64,000 nt of DNA from positions 1,572,501 through 1,636,500 of the forward strand of contig NC_059553.1 of assembly GCF_905220415.1 (NCBI RefSeq), in the 5' to 3' direction. A model generated the notes under the pieces. The model was not told the DNA's origin. It searched no databases and saw only the letters and a program-made list of their open reading frames with translations. Positions 1-10,488 of this stretch are shown piece by piece. The DNA is from Colias croceus (Eukaryota; Arthropoda; Insecta; Lepidoptera; Pieridae). The position numbers and the translations under genes were made by a program. How positions within the stretch are numbered: the first letter of the stretch is position 1; every line of letters starts with the position of its first letter.

Positions 1-1677
1 GTTAATAGCTTCTTTGTTAATATTGGCGAAAAGTTGGCAGAAAAAATAAACCTGAACAAACATATCAGACGGACAGGCTCTTCAGCACATGTTTCCAACC
101 CCCATTCTTTTGTTATGCTACCTACCACTGAAGATGAAGTCAAATCTATAATAAGGAATCTAAAAAGTGATTGCGCTGTTGGTCTCGATCTGATTTCTTC
201 CAATATCCTAAAGAATTTCTGTGAAATTTTATCTCCTCATATAACATATATTTGTAACTTGTCAATATCGACAGGACAATTTCCTAAAGTTTTAAAAAAA
301 TCTAGAATCCATCCAATCCACAAGGGCGGAGACAGGGACTGTGTTAATAACTACAGGCCAATTTCTATCCTTCCAGCTTTGTCAAAAATTTTGGAAAGAG
401 TCATGAATAAAAGGCTTGTTGACTTTTTAGAGAAGAATAAGCTTTTGTCTTCAGCTCAATTCGGTTTTAGAGCTAACAAATCGACTTCTGATGCTGTACA
501 CGAACTTACAAATTTTATTGTGACTAATATGGATAAAAAGAAGAAAACATTAGCAATATTTCTGGATCTGGCCAAGGCTTTTGACACAGTCTCTGTCCCG
601 ATCTTGATAAACAAACTTGAATGCTTAGGTGTTAGGGATATACAATTGAATCTGTTCAAAAGCTATTTGACTGATCGAACGCAATGTGTAATAATTGACG
701 ATGTTACCAGTGATGAGGCTCCTATCAACTATGGCGTCCCGCAGGGCAGTATTTTAGGCCCTACTTTGTTTCTCGTCTATATTAATGATTTGTGTCAACT
801 TAAATTTCCATCAGCTAAAATCATTACCTTTGCTGATGACACATCTTTGGTATTCAGCGGTGATACGTGGAATGAAGTATTTTTAAATGCCCAACAAGGA
901 CTTGATGAAGTTACTGAGTGGTTACATGTAAATTCCCTAACTTTAAACATCGATAAGACAAAGTATATAACTTTCTCTATGAAAAATACTGATAAAACTG
1001 ATATGCATAGTTTAATTTCACACTCTTGTAACAAAAATGATCCAAACTGCACATGTCCTAGAATAAATAGTACTGAATCAATAAAATACTTGGGCGTTAT
1101 TATAGACGATAAATTGAATTTTCAATCACACATTAACTTAATAGCCACTCGCACCCGTAAGCTTATCTCAATTTTCAAAAATTTAAGACATGTTACTGAT
1201 GAACAGCTCATTATAACAGTATATAAAGCCCTATGCCAGTCACTGTTGACCTATTGCATAACATCTTGGGGTGGTGCTCCTAAAACTTATTTTATTAAGA
1301 TAGAAAGAGCACAACGAGCTGTCTTAAAAGTTATAAAATTTCTGCCTTTCTTTCACCCTACAAAGGACGTTTATGTGATGACCAGGGTACTAACTGTACG
1401 ACAGTTATTTATTCTTCACACAGCTGTACGCCAACATTCTCTTACTACCTTCAGCCTTGAGCGGGCTAACGCGTCACGCAGAAGGGGCAAAATTTGTGAA
1501 ACAAATAAGTTTAGTACAAAATTTTCACATCGCTTTTTTTGTTACCAGGGCCCTAATATCTACAATAAATTAAACGAAATTCTCTCAATTTTTTCACTAA
1601 CAACTGACAAATGTAAACGTGTGGTAAAGGAATGGATTCAAAAATTGGATTATGCTGCTACCGAAAACTTGCTTTAA
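1..1677 (+). CDS. LINE (non-LTR retrotransposon) reverse transcriptase, 3' part of ORF2
   Basis: The frame is open from base 1, so the element begins outside the window; the first internal ATG is at 34. The protein shows the reverse transcriptase blocks in order: NYRPISILP followed by SKILERV, a QFGFR block, LAIFLDLAKAFDTV, GVPQGSILGP, and the catalytic FADD box, then the thumb region and a C-terminal KIERAQRAVLKV segment typical of Jockey/CR1-group LINEs. The reverse transcriptase region has no internal stop or frameshift, so this copy is fairly young. The endonuclease domain would lie upstream of the window. AT-rich 3' UTR follows the stop, then a CA repeat. The clade (CR1/Jockey group) is my inference from block style. 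Confidence 0.9.
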   Translation, partial: VNSFFVNIGEKLAEKINLNKHIRRTGSSAHVSNPHSFVMLPTTEDEVKSIIRNLKSDCAVGLDLISSNILKNFCEILSPHITYICNLSISTGQFPKVLKKSRIHPIHKGGDRDCVNNYRPISILPALSKILERVMNKRLVDFLEKNKLLSSAQFGFRANKSTSDAVHELTNFIVTNMDKKKKTLAIFLDLAKAFDTVSVPILINKLECLGVRDIQLNLFKSYLTDRTQCVIIDDVTSDEAPINYGVPQGSILGPTLFLVYINDLCQLKFPSAKIITFADDTSLVFSGDTWNEVFLNAQQGLDEVTEWLHVNSLTLNIDKTKYITFSMKNTDKTDMHSLISHSCNKNDPNCTCPRINSTESIKYLGVIIDDKLNFQSHINLIATRTRKLISIFKNLRHVTDEQLIITVYKALCQSLLTYCITSWGGAPKTYFIKIERAQRAVLKVIKFLPFFHPTKDVYVMTRVLTVRQLFILHTAVRQHSLTTFSLERANASRRRGKICETNKFSTKFSHRFFCYQGPNIYNKLNEILSIFSLTTDKCKRVVKEWIQKLDYAATENLL

Positions 1678-1838
1678 ATTGTGATGTTAGTAAATATGAA
1701 ATTAATATTAATAATATAATAATAAATTATTTATTACAGTAGGTAAAATGATAAAATTGCTTTCAGTGTAAATTATTTTATTTAGAATATAAATAAACAA
1801 ATGGATGAATTGGAAAATATTTATGACACACAAACATA

Positions 1839-1911
1839 AACGCGCGCACACACACACACACACACTCACAACACACACACACATACACACACACAACACT
1901 CACACAACACA
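1839..1911. repeat. CA/GT dinucleotide microsatellite
   Basis: About 70 bases of imperfect (CA)n, interrupted by CACT and CAAC units, lying about 160 bases downstream of the LINE stop codon. Confidence 0.9.
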
Positions 1912-2100
1912 TATGTAGGTATATTATTTTAATTTTTTTTTGTTTTTAAATTTTAAATAACAATAAACTTATGTCGTTCTCACTACCTAAGCACAAACTC
2001 TTGAATTATGTATGTGAAACTTATTTTTGTAAGTGTTTTTTGGTTCCGAGGGCGGGGACCTGGTGATCTGTGATACCGGTTAAAACCCATTTCAGACACC

Positions 2101-2713
2101 AGGGGCCTTAGCCAAACGGCAAAACGCCAAGGAATAGAATACGCTATCGATAGAAATTGACATAAGCGTATGATGTTTTGCATAAGGATTCGGTCACCCT
2201 ACCAACGACAACGACGACCACGAACAAAATTTTCATCCAGTCGCAATTAAATAAAATTGTGCAAAACACAATTAAAAATGAAATTTAAGAATTTCCTGTC
2301 GTATTGGTGTTTGGAAAAAAAATTTTTGAGATCAATGGATAAACAAACAGGTTTTTCATAGAAACGGTGGCTCCTAGAAAAAAATGTATTTAACCTTTTT
2401 TATAGATAATTATATTATATACAATTTTGGTTCAGGTGATTGTATGATAAACTTACCGTCTCGGCGAAAATCGCAAAAAACCCTATTTCTTTTTATTAAT
2501 TGACCTCGAATTTTTTTATTCCTGAGTACCAGAATGACGGGAGATTTTAATATTGATTTTGAACAAATTTCGGCAAGATTGGAACTTTGGTCGTGGTCGT
2601 CTGCGTCGTTGGTAGTGTGATCGAACCATTACCAAAATGTCATGAGCTTATGTTAATAATTAGCGTTAGCAGTTTCTATTCCATGGCGTTACGTACGTTT
2701 GTCTAAGGCCCCT
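2101..2713. mobile_element. Foldback/MITE-like element with long terminal inverted repeats
   Basis: The left arm (2101 to about 2228) begins AGGGGCCTTAGCC and runs to a CCAACGACAACGACGACC motif. The right arm (about 2582-2713) is its imperfect reverse complement, with GGTCGTGGTCGTCTGCG and a terminal TCTAAGGCCCCT. The interior is AT-rich with no coding potential. It is non-autonomous and the superfamily is unknown. Confidence 0.7.
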
Positions 2714-2795
2714 GCTCCTCCAACTCCAGCTTATTGTTTATAATTTTTTGTATGCATGTAGATTAATTTTGTGACTGGGAATTGTGAGGAGAAAT

Positions 2796-2850
2796 AAATA
2801 AAATATTTATTATTTATTTATTTATTTATTATTTATTATTATATTAATTT
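2796..2850. repeat. (ATTT)n simple repeat
   Basis: Tandem ATTT/ATTTATT units, possibly the tail of an old retroelement insertion. Confidence 0.8.
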
Positions 2851-2931
2851 ATCCAATCTTCAGAGATTCGGATATTGAACCTAGGTTAAAGTTCTATGTT
2901 TAAACTTTAAAACACTTTTGAATATTTTATA

Positions 2932-3055
2932 GAAGTGAAACTTCTTTAGGCGCGTTGAGAGTAAAATGTCAAGGTCGTGTCATGACAATATCGTCACGTC
3001 ATGAAGTAAGGCGACGATTTTGTTATCTTTGAATCTTGCCAAAGAAGTTTCACTT
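2932..3055 (+). mobile_element. MITE with GAAGTGAAACTTCTTT termini (family 1)
   Basis: It starts GAAGTGAAACTTCTTT and ends with the reverse complement AAAGAAGTTTCACTT. The interior contains GCGTTGAGAGTAA and a GTCACGTCATG stretch. Related copies are at 43918-44046 and 61263-61379, and terminal pieces at 39235-39293. Confidence 0.8.
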
Positions 3056-3374
3056 TTAACACGTGTGTTCGGCACGAACGCTCTTTTTTTAATTCCTTTG
3101 GCACGGGATGACTAAAGAACTAATAAAGTAAATACAGGTTATTAGCACGGACATGAAAGTCAGTCAATACAAATCATGACAAACAATTTTTTCATTAGTA
3201 AAAAACCCAGATAGGTAGCTATGAATTCTTAGATACTGTGGTTGATGTATTAAATAAGTACTTCCGTCTTTTAAAATACTTCAAGACAATTACAGAATTT
3301 CATACAATAGTTAAAATAGTTTGAAAATCAAATTAAGGGCCTTTTTTATTGTAGAGGGGGGAAGCGCTTCGCCT

Positions 3375-3507
3375 GCCCCCCTAGCCAAGTGGTTTTCTGT
3401 TAGCGTAGCGTTCAATAGAATAGACTACGAATGTATGAGATTGACGTAAGTTGTAGATAAACGTATCTACTCGCTACGCTAACAGAAAGCCACTTGGCTA
3501 GGGGGGC
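3375..3507. mobile_element. Short MITE with 36-bp terminal inverted repeats
   Basis: The left arm 3375-3410 begins GCCCCCCTAGCCAAGTGG and extends to TTAGCGTAGCG. The right arm 3472-3507 is its reverse complement with one mismatch. The spacer is 61 bp. Confidence 0.8.
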
Positions 3508-3522
3508 TGATGTTTTCTAAGA

Positions 3523-3610
3523 TGCTACGCGCTTCCCTAGAAGGTACCTGTTCACTCTACGCTTGAAGACCCCCATATTGTACTCGTCGGGGAACAATTC
3601 AGGAAGCATG
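3523..3610 (+). repeat. Fragment of a LINE-like tail repeat
   Basis: The segment with CTAGAAGGTACCTGTTCACT followed by a CCCCATATTGTACTCG stretch resembles the sequence at 13840-14045 and a repeat I recognise as common in Lepidoptera. The class is inferred. Confidence 0.4.
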
Positions 3611-6070
3611 GACATATTTTTAAATAATGCATCTGCATCGTTTCCATAAAAACTATTCGCGCTCTTTCTCTCTACACACATTGCGTTACTTTAGCCTATC
3701 AAGATATAAACAATATATTTATTTACCTTTAACTAATTCAATGTGTATTTATGTAATATTCCAAACATGGTATTGTTTGCCTTAGCGAGAGAAAGACACG
3801 TGGCGTTGTGACGTATGCAATATATAATAATAATAATAATTAATCACATGACATTCTTGTTATGTATGAAACACCTATATTGTATGCGACCACACAATCT
3901 ATTTAATACCGTTTTATGTAACCAAAATAGAACCTTATCATGTTATAAGGTGACTGTCTTATTTGTGACTGTGACGTCAGAAATTGCGGGACTGTGATTT
4001 TTGGGAAACCAAAATTAGAAGGCTTATTATTCATGAAAAAACAAGATAGATACAAAAGTTTGTTAGTGTCTACGTCTATTTAGTATAATTGATGAAGAAT
4101 TATGCAGACGTAGTTAATACAGTCATTATAATGAGAGAAATTTACAATAATAATAGCGCCTTTGCTTATCTTCTATATAAGTAGATAATAACCTGTGCCG
4201 TTACGGAGTTAAATATGTATTTAATTTAAGTACGAGCGATATTCCACTGAAAAAAACTATAAACACAGCAACAAAGGATGTAAGCCTGCATTCTTTTACA
4301 AATCATTGTATAATTATTTGTAATCAAACTCCATACAGAACACCAGAGATCTCGGAAAATTTTAGTGCTAATTAACCTTTGTGGGTACGAGTAAAAAATT
4401 AGTTTCGGAAAGTTTTACAAGTGCAATATAATTTGCACATTCGGACCACATGGGGAACTCCCGATGAATCACGGTTTGCGGAAAGCTAACGTTGAGGGGC
4501 TGAACTTCAGCTTATTTTCATGGTATTCGTTTTTTAATGCCTTGTAAGATCATGATTCACCAATATCATCAATTTTTTTTGTATTTTTCATTCCAAAAGC
4601 ACAAGCACCAGGAGCAAGTAATTACCTACATGTCGTAGAACTTTTTGGCAGTAAACATTCATATATGTTGATATTGTATAGAAATGATAATATTCAATTT
4701 GAAATTCAACTTTAAATTGAAGATGAGAGCCACGGAGCCATGATTAAAAGTAGGTACCTACACACTTTTAAATGTCTCTAAAGTGTCTCTACTACATAAA
4801 ATAAAGTTATATTTTCATTCAGTTTGTTATCTTTACCATGCTCGTGTGACTGTAGCCAAATGTCCATGTGTGTCAGTCAAGTAGAAATAAAGTTTAGTAA
4901 ACGTCCTTTCGCTTTACGTCATGACTTGATTAATTTTTGATAAAATTTTGGTATCCGTTTTCCTTTCAATGTATTAGTTAATTTATGCATCTGTATCGAA
5001 GAAAATAAACAAAACTTGTGTATACAATTGTATACTTTAAATATTCTGTATCTATAAGCATCATTGATTACATTTCTGCTTATTAAAAGTAGGTCGCTCA
5101 CTCATGTAAAGTCAATAAAAGCATGTTGAGATTTGTGACGTTAAAATCCGGAAAATGTATATTATGATTCACAACAGAGGATATATATTATGCAAGAACG
5201 ATACCTACGTCAGTAAATTATTTTATAATACTATGATACTGTGTATAACAATATTATGTTGCTTTTGCAGCCTTTACGAAAATGCTAAGGAAGATTTTTA
5301 CCAACGGTCAGTAGATGTACCTAATTTTAGTAGATATGGTTTTAAAGTATTTTGGTTTTTGTTGTTAAGAAAATCTTATTGCCTAAAAACTCTAACACAA
5401 AAAAAAAAAACATTTTTACTGGAATGGTGTTAAATTGTAGAGCTTAATTACGTCTACTTTTCACAGTTGTTTTAATTTATGTCAAACTCCGTTTTTCAAC
5501 TGTCATACTCAAAATCAATGGAGGTTTTCCAATAAGGTTTTGATGAATTTTTAAATTAGTGTAATTGTAATTCATATGGTTATCAAAATTCCAATGACCG
5601 GGAATTTTGTATATAATTTTGGACGGAGTAGGGAACTAGAAGCACGTGGGTTTCATTATAACTGACGCAACATATGTCTATGATCCGTCATCTAACGTGG
5701 GTAAGGTCGCGGCTACTTTCAAAATAAGCGCTAATTGATTCGGCATGCTCCTTGACCGTTTGCATTGCTTTTACATTTCAAATGTGTGTATCCGAGGAAT
5801 CTGGAATATTTACTTCTTTCGGTTGTGACCGCATTCTTGGGTCTAAAGGCGGGATAATAGTTTATTAAGCTTTTTGGGTTTATTTTTTTTATATAAGGCA
5901 TAAGCTTACATTTTTAAGATAGGTAGGAAATATAATGCCATAACAATTATTATTGGTAGGTTAGGAATTTATACAAATTTTGCCCCACAAAATAATAAGA
6001 TAGATTTAAAGAATTGTTTTGAATAAAAATAATATGTGTGTGTTAGTTTCATCTTCTATTATATTGTAAC
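3611..6070. other. AT-rich intergenic stretch
   Basis: Only short open frames without recognisable domains, and a small ATA/ATAAT run near 3826-3842. I see no gene, RNA or complete element here. Confidence 0.6.
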
Positions 6071-6301
6071 GGTGCGTTATTACATCAAACGAACATAGAG
6101 CTAGAGCAAAACCATTATTTCCTGATCTTTTAGTGTAAACGAAAACTCGTATTCAGTGTTGTTTGGTATTATAGAATATTGCATAGAATCTTTTAGAACG
6201 CAATTAAGAACAACGAAAGAATGCTCTACGCCTGTTTACACAAAAATAATTTAACATAGTGGGTTTAGAAGGAGCATTCGTTCGTTTCATTTAAATGCAC
6301 C
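6071..6301. mobile_element. MITE, family 2 (GGTGCATTTACATCAAACGA type ends)
   Basis: It begins GGTGCGTTATTACATCAAAC and ends TTTCATTTAAATGCACC, which pair as inverted repeats. The interior carries a TTTAGTGTAAACGAAAACTC segment also found at 41961-42208, 45342-45554 and 61938-62058. Confidence 0.75.
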
Positions 6302-6974
6302 ATAACGAAGCAACGCACTGTTTTGTAGATAAAATAATATAAGACGTAATACCAGATAATGACATACCTACTACTTACTATGCGCCAAAAACGTTTCCTT
6401 GTAATTTTTCCTTAAGTATAATTAGCTCACTGAAATAAAAGTTCACCGTCTGTTTAATTGCGGTTTGTGGTTAATTTAATATTTCAAACATAACCCAATA
6501 AATTATGTTAATTCATAAGAATATTGGACCGCTATAGGCTACGTCACTGTCTGCGCACGCATTCTAAGTTTTTCATTGAAACAAAAAACTTCAACCCTAA
6601 GAGCTTCAACCGGTATCCATTGATTCATGTTACACAAAATGATTCACGACTACCCGCAGTTTGTTGTTTTTTGTCGTGTCATGCTCGGAGTCAAATAAAT
6701 ATGACATTGACAGCTTCTGTCTTCAACGGGAGAGTTGCTGCTTTTCAATAAGATGACGAATACGGAATACTTACGTTAGAAATAAGAAAATTGTAAAACA
6801 TTGAGTAAGTATCTGCTAGTGAAAATGGCAGAAAATGTCTTTGCAGGTAAACTGTGACGTAAGTAACAAATATCAAACTTAATACCTTTTATCTAAATGT
6901 ACCTATCTATTTCAATAGAAAGACAGAAAGAGGAGGGAAAGAAATATAATATAGGATTTTTTAATTATGTAAAA

Positions 6975-7115
6975 CTACGGTGCTGGAGCGAGATAAAACG
7001 AGCTGCCCAAAATCGACACGCATGGCGGAGTACTGTTGACACCCTTTGCCCCAGCAAAGATCCACTGACCACTATGTGTAACTATATTCTCTCTTATTAC
7101 AATTTAAAACACTAA
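6975..7115 (+). pseudogene. LINE ORF2 C-terminal remnant
   Basis: The frame ending at 7115 reads EIKRAAQNRHAWRSTVDTLC, which resembles the conserved tail of RTE-type LINE proteins (a tryptophan-centred motif followed by LC). Nothing of the reverse transcriptase is left upstream, so this is a short relic. The family assignment is from memory of the motif. Confidence 0.45.
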
Positions 7116-7320
7116 GGCCCAGTTTCACCAAGCTCTGTTAGTTAGTTTAACACGCTGTTAACTCTTTTAACGGGACATCAATGTAAGGGAGTGTCCCACC
7201 ATGACCTAATCGAGGTTTAGTTTCCTTAACACGGCATCATATTTAATTACTGGCATAGAGGCTCTTTAAATTTTTAACAAGCGATTAGAAAAAATGATTT
7301 GATGTTTTCTTGCTGTCAAG

Positions 7321-7830
7321 ATGGACTCTGCATACTATTTTATTTTTGAAAATGAAGATGTGTTGGATGATTTGTATAATTTGGATTATATAGTGCGACC
7401 GCGACGGCCCAGAATTTATAAAGACGTCGTCATTGTTTCGTAGAATATGATGATGTTGATTTTAGTACAAGATTTCGTTTATCAAAACAATCGGTTTTGG
7501 AAGTATTGCAATTAATTGAAGATAAACTCGAATAACCGTCGGATCTGTAAGTATAACTATCTCGTGAGGTAATATTTATATTTATGTGCATAAAAGGTTC
7601 CTTCCTACATACTGTATTATTTTCAATTAAACCATAATAATCCTGTGAGTCATGTCAAATCTAGTATTGAATACCAATATAGGTACTTAAAATGTAAACT
7701 TCACCACTACTCAGGTAAGGCTCAGGCCTCCTCATGATTATGAAATGTATTTATCTTAATTTTAAATTCTGTTTTAGGAATCAATCAGTTTCACCTACAG
7801 ACCAACTGCTTATTGTAGTGCAGTGCAGTG
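7321..7830 (+). pseudogene. Harbinger transposase (HARBI1-like) N-terminal fragment, broken
   Basis: From ATG 7321 the frame reads MDSAYYFIFENEDVLDD and then RPRRPRIYKD before a frameshift and stop at about 7440. In a second frame it continues YDDVDFSTRFRLSKQSVLEV and QLIEDKLE with another stop. A GTAAGT donor near 7548 and a TTTTAG acceptor near 7776 bound an intron, after which NQSVSPTDQLLIV resumes. The SKQ...L..IEDKLE...SP.DQLLIAL order is the known N-terminal signature of HARBI1-family transposases. The catalytic DDE core is missing because a SINE follows directly. Clearly non-functional. Confidence 0.7.
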
Positions 7831-7831
7831 T

Positions 7832-8005
7832 CGCAGTGATGGCTCAGTGGTGAAAAACATTGTGAGGAAACCGTTAACCGACATATCATAAGATAGCGTG
7901 GTGGATAATGACCTGATCCCTTACCGTGTTTAAGTTTAAGTTAGCACTACCAATCCCATGTCCCTGCAGTGAGAACGTATATGGGCTGACGATGATGATG
8001 ATCCT
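7832..8005 (+). mobile_element. SINE fragment (GTGGCTCAGTGG head, GAT-repeat tail)
   Basis: It carries GATGGCTCAGTGGTG, AGCGTGGTGGATAATG and the end GAACGTATATGGGCTG followed by (GAT)n. This is the same layout as the better preserved copy at 40571-40878. It inserted into the Harbinger relic. Confidence 0.75.
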
Positions 8006-8179
8006 AATTTAATTTAAATGTGACATTGTTATAGAAATATGTTATTTTTCATGTTACCTAAATAAATAAATAAAACTTGTGTTTTTATAAAACATTTTTA
8101 TCATTCAATAAATTGGTTATAACAACTAGATACTAGGTTATTACGAACAAGAATTTACTATTAATTTACTGCTTTCTTT

Positions 8180-8310
8180 TATCTTTGTCTCTATTTTTCT
8201 TGTTAATTGCTCTTCTAGTATGAGATCTCTCCACTTTCCTTCGGACTCCGAATTTTTTTTCGTAATTTCAACCAGATCCAGTTTACCTTCTACCAAGTGA
8301 AATTGAACCG
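8180..8310 (-). pseudogene. Possible Harbinger second-protein (Myb/SANT-type) C-terminal fragment
   Basis: On the minus strand a frame reads LVEGKLDLVEITKKNSES and then EGKWRDLILEEQ, a Lys/Glu-rich pattern like the C-terminal end of the Myb-like accessory protein encoded opposite the transposase in Harbinger elements. Short and without a DNA-binding domain; inferred mainly from its position opposite the transposase relic. Confidence 0.35.
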
Positions 8311-8941
8311 CGATTTTTCTTCAACATTATTATATTTATTCAACTCAAAATAAAATTAAAATAACACAAGAAAAATCACAACAAAACAATCTCCAAATAA
8401 CATCAAACATTTGTAACCATGGTAACGATCAAATCGTTTGACATATAAACCAGGAAACGTAAAAGTTACTACATGATTATTAAATTTTATACTGTATTCA
8501 AGAAGCTTATATCTAATACACTGGAGATTTCGGTATGAACATTGACGTGTAACAAGAAAATATTGCCCAGTTCATGTTTTTTATCACTTTCACACCTAAC
8601 TTGGTATTGCCACTGTTAATACGAAGTTTTCCCAAGGCTACTATGTATGCTGTAATATTCTGTGCAAAAGGTTAGTTTTTGTACATGAGTTTGTTGATAA
8701 ATTGCCAACAACGTCATTCAGAAGCATTGTTGGATGAGACAATTATTATTTATGCTAAATAAACTAAGTATCTGAACCAATTATTAAAAAGCGATACTCC
8801 CTGATTATGGGTAGTCACCATAATAAAATTGTAGCAACTCTCACTTTGTCAATATGGCATGTGTGTCAAAAAAATTGCGTCGCTTCGAATATTTAAGTTA
8901 ATATTGTTGCTTATTTAATGAATATTTTCCAAATATAAAGA

Positions 8942-9462
8942 ATGCATTGTATTGTGCAAAATTGCAGAAGTGTTTGGACACCAAATTCTGGCACGGAATT
9001 TCACAGGCAAGTGTATATTTACGTTATTTACAATATTCCTCAATACTCCTGCATTTACCTGTTTAGAATCATTTCAATGGCAAAAATTGTCTAATTTAGC
9101 ATCATTTTAGTAAGCAGTCATGTTAAATTTGTTATTTCCCTAATACTTTATCATTTTTCAACAAGTTTTCAATAAACAGATTTAACAAGTAAGGTAACCA
9201 TGATGACGAGTTTTTATGGATAGCGAAGAGAATATATTGTAATAACAATATTATGATGAAAATTTAGAACACCATTTTAAAGATTGTTACTAGTAATGAA
9301 ACAACACATGACATCGGTATTGCACTCACATGTAGTTATAAGATTGTTCGTTTTTACATTGAAATTTATACTTTTTTAACTTACCTCATATTTTTTTGTT
9401 TTACGTATTTCAGCTTTCCAAAAAGTAAAATAAAAAGAAATATATGTGCCCATCAAGGTTAC
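8942..9462 (+). pseudogene. THAP-domain fragment of the P-like transposase (copy A)
   Basis: ATG 8942 opens MHCIVQNCRSVWTPNSG followed by TEFHR, which fits the start of a THAP zinc finger (C-x4-C, then an FH patch). A GC-type donor after the FH codons and a TTTCAG acceptor at about 9414 would join this to FPKSKIKRNICAHQGY, after which a stop occurs. FHxFPK is the expected THAP continuation. The rest of the THAP domain (the second C-x2-H pair) is absent. Confidence 0.55.
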
Positions 9463-9740
9463 TGAGAATTACGACCCAGAAAAAAATACCTTTTGAAAAA
9501 TAAACTTTGTAAAGTTAGCTGAAATTTGTGCAAGGCTGCTATAAACAGTTTTTCTTTGATGATTCTGGCTTGAAATTGACCCGTCGAAGCAACGCGTTTA
9601 AAAAGAAGATCTGAGTAGCTAACAATTTGGTAAACAGCATCTGATGCAAAACACAACTTTCCTCTATTTACAAAGGATGTTAATGCTATATATCGGTTCA
9701 TATCCAAGCTTTGTAGCCAAAAGTTATTTATAACTATCAT
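9459..9740 (-). pseudogene. P-like transposase C-terminal fragment in inverted orientation (copy A)
   Basis: A 93-residue frame on the strand opposite to the THAP exon, containing ALTSFVNRGKLCFASDAV and a VYQIVSYSDLLFKR stretch. This resembles the RGGL..PS..V..I segment near the C-terminus of THAP9/P-type transposases. The frame is also open in copy B (18721-19005), with one codon inserted. It ends exactly where the THAP exon breaks off, which suggests an ancient internal inversion. The assignment is by motif only. Confidence 0.4.
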
Positions 9741-10170
9741 TCTATACCAATTAAAATTGTATGTACCTACCTATAAAGTATGACCATAATATTATAATAT
9801 AAATACTGTTAAAAATATATGTCGTTATTATTTATAGACCATGATTTTTAGTTTTTTCTATTTTGAAAAATCCTGAATTTACAAACCAGCGTGGTCACTC
9901 GACAGAAAGAGACAAATAACATGACTGACGTCATTGAATGTCATAGTTTCTTGTTTCAAGTTAATGGTCATAGTGCAATCTCCAGTGTATTATAGGATAT
10001 AAGCTTCTTGACTGTATTAGAACATCTCAATTTAGTCGAATTACCAAACATGACAGTTATTATACAACTAGAACAAATAGCCCTAATGTGCGAAACTATG
10101 GCATTGTCAACTATGACATTTTGTTTCGGGCGGTTTAAAATACGAATGAATGATTCGTGAGTCGCTCAGT

Positions 10171-10203
10171 TAAAGGCCGATTTGATAATCGGCTCTTAGA
10201 TTT
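10171..10203. repeat. Partial inverted-repeat terminus
   Basis: GGCCGATTTGATAATCGGC with TCTTAG echoes, in reverse, the CTAAGAGCCGATTTTTCAA terminus of the neighbouring MITE at 10304. Confidence 0.45.
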
Positions 10204-10303
10204 CCTTCTTGGGACCTGAAGAGTTGACAACGATGTTAAAATACATGTTTATTTTGAAGCTCGATTAATAAATCTCTGATTTAGAAAATATTGGTGAAAT
10301 CGG

Positions 10304-10488
10304 GTCTAAGAGCCGATTTTTCAATCCTTGGTTAAAATTTATCCATCCAATAAAGTATTACACGAATATTTTAAAATGTCACCTGTAAACTGTCATATAC
10401 GGACAATTAGAATACATTTTTGAAATGGTAGTTTAATACGTTATTCGATGAATAAGTTTTAACCAACGAGTGAAAAATCAGACCTAAC
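10304..10488. mobile_element. MITE with about 50-bp terminal inverted repeats
   Basis: The left arm reads AGAGCCGATTTTTCAATCC then TTGGTTAAAATTTATCCATC. The right arm is the reverse complement of GTTAGGTCTGATTTTTCAC with TTGGTTAAAACTTATTCATC. Non-coding. Confidence 0.7.

Larger units (their letters stand above)
7116..8480 (+). mobile_element. PIF/Harbinger-like transposon relic
   Basis: The left end GGCCCAGTTTCACCAAGCTC is a Harbinger-style terminus. Inside are a broken HARBI1-like transposase N-terminus (7321-7830, +) and, on the opposite strand near 8180-8310, a short piece resembling the second Harbinger protein. A SINE fragment splits the two. I do not find a matching right terminus, so the right boundary is approximate. 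Confidence 0.6.
8499..10010 (+). mobile_element. P-like transposon, copy A
   Basis: The element is bounded by CAAGAAGCTTATATC and its reverse complement GATATAAGCTTCTTG, and is flanked by a perfect 8-bp target duplication ACTGTATT (8491-8498 and 10011-10018). It carries a THAP-like exon on the plus strand and an open frame on the minus strand. THAP plus 8-bp duplication plus CA..TG ends fits the P superfamily. It is nearly identical to copy B at 16605-19275 and is non-autonomous because no complete transposase is present. Confidence 0.75.

Noticed and set aside
1845..1911. Possible CRISPR-like or regulatory array in the CA-rich tract
   Set aside because: It is a simple dinucleotide microsatellite with no spacer structure.
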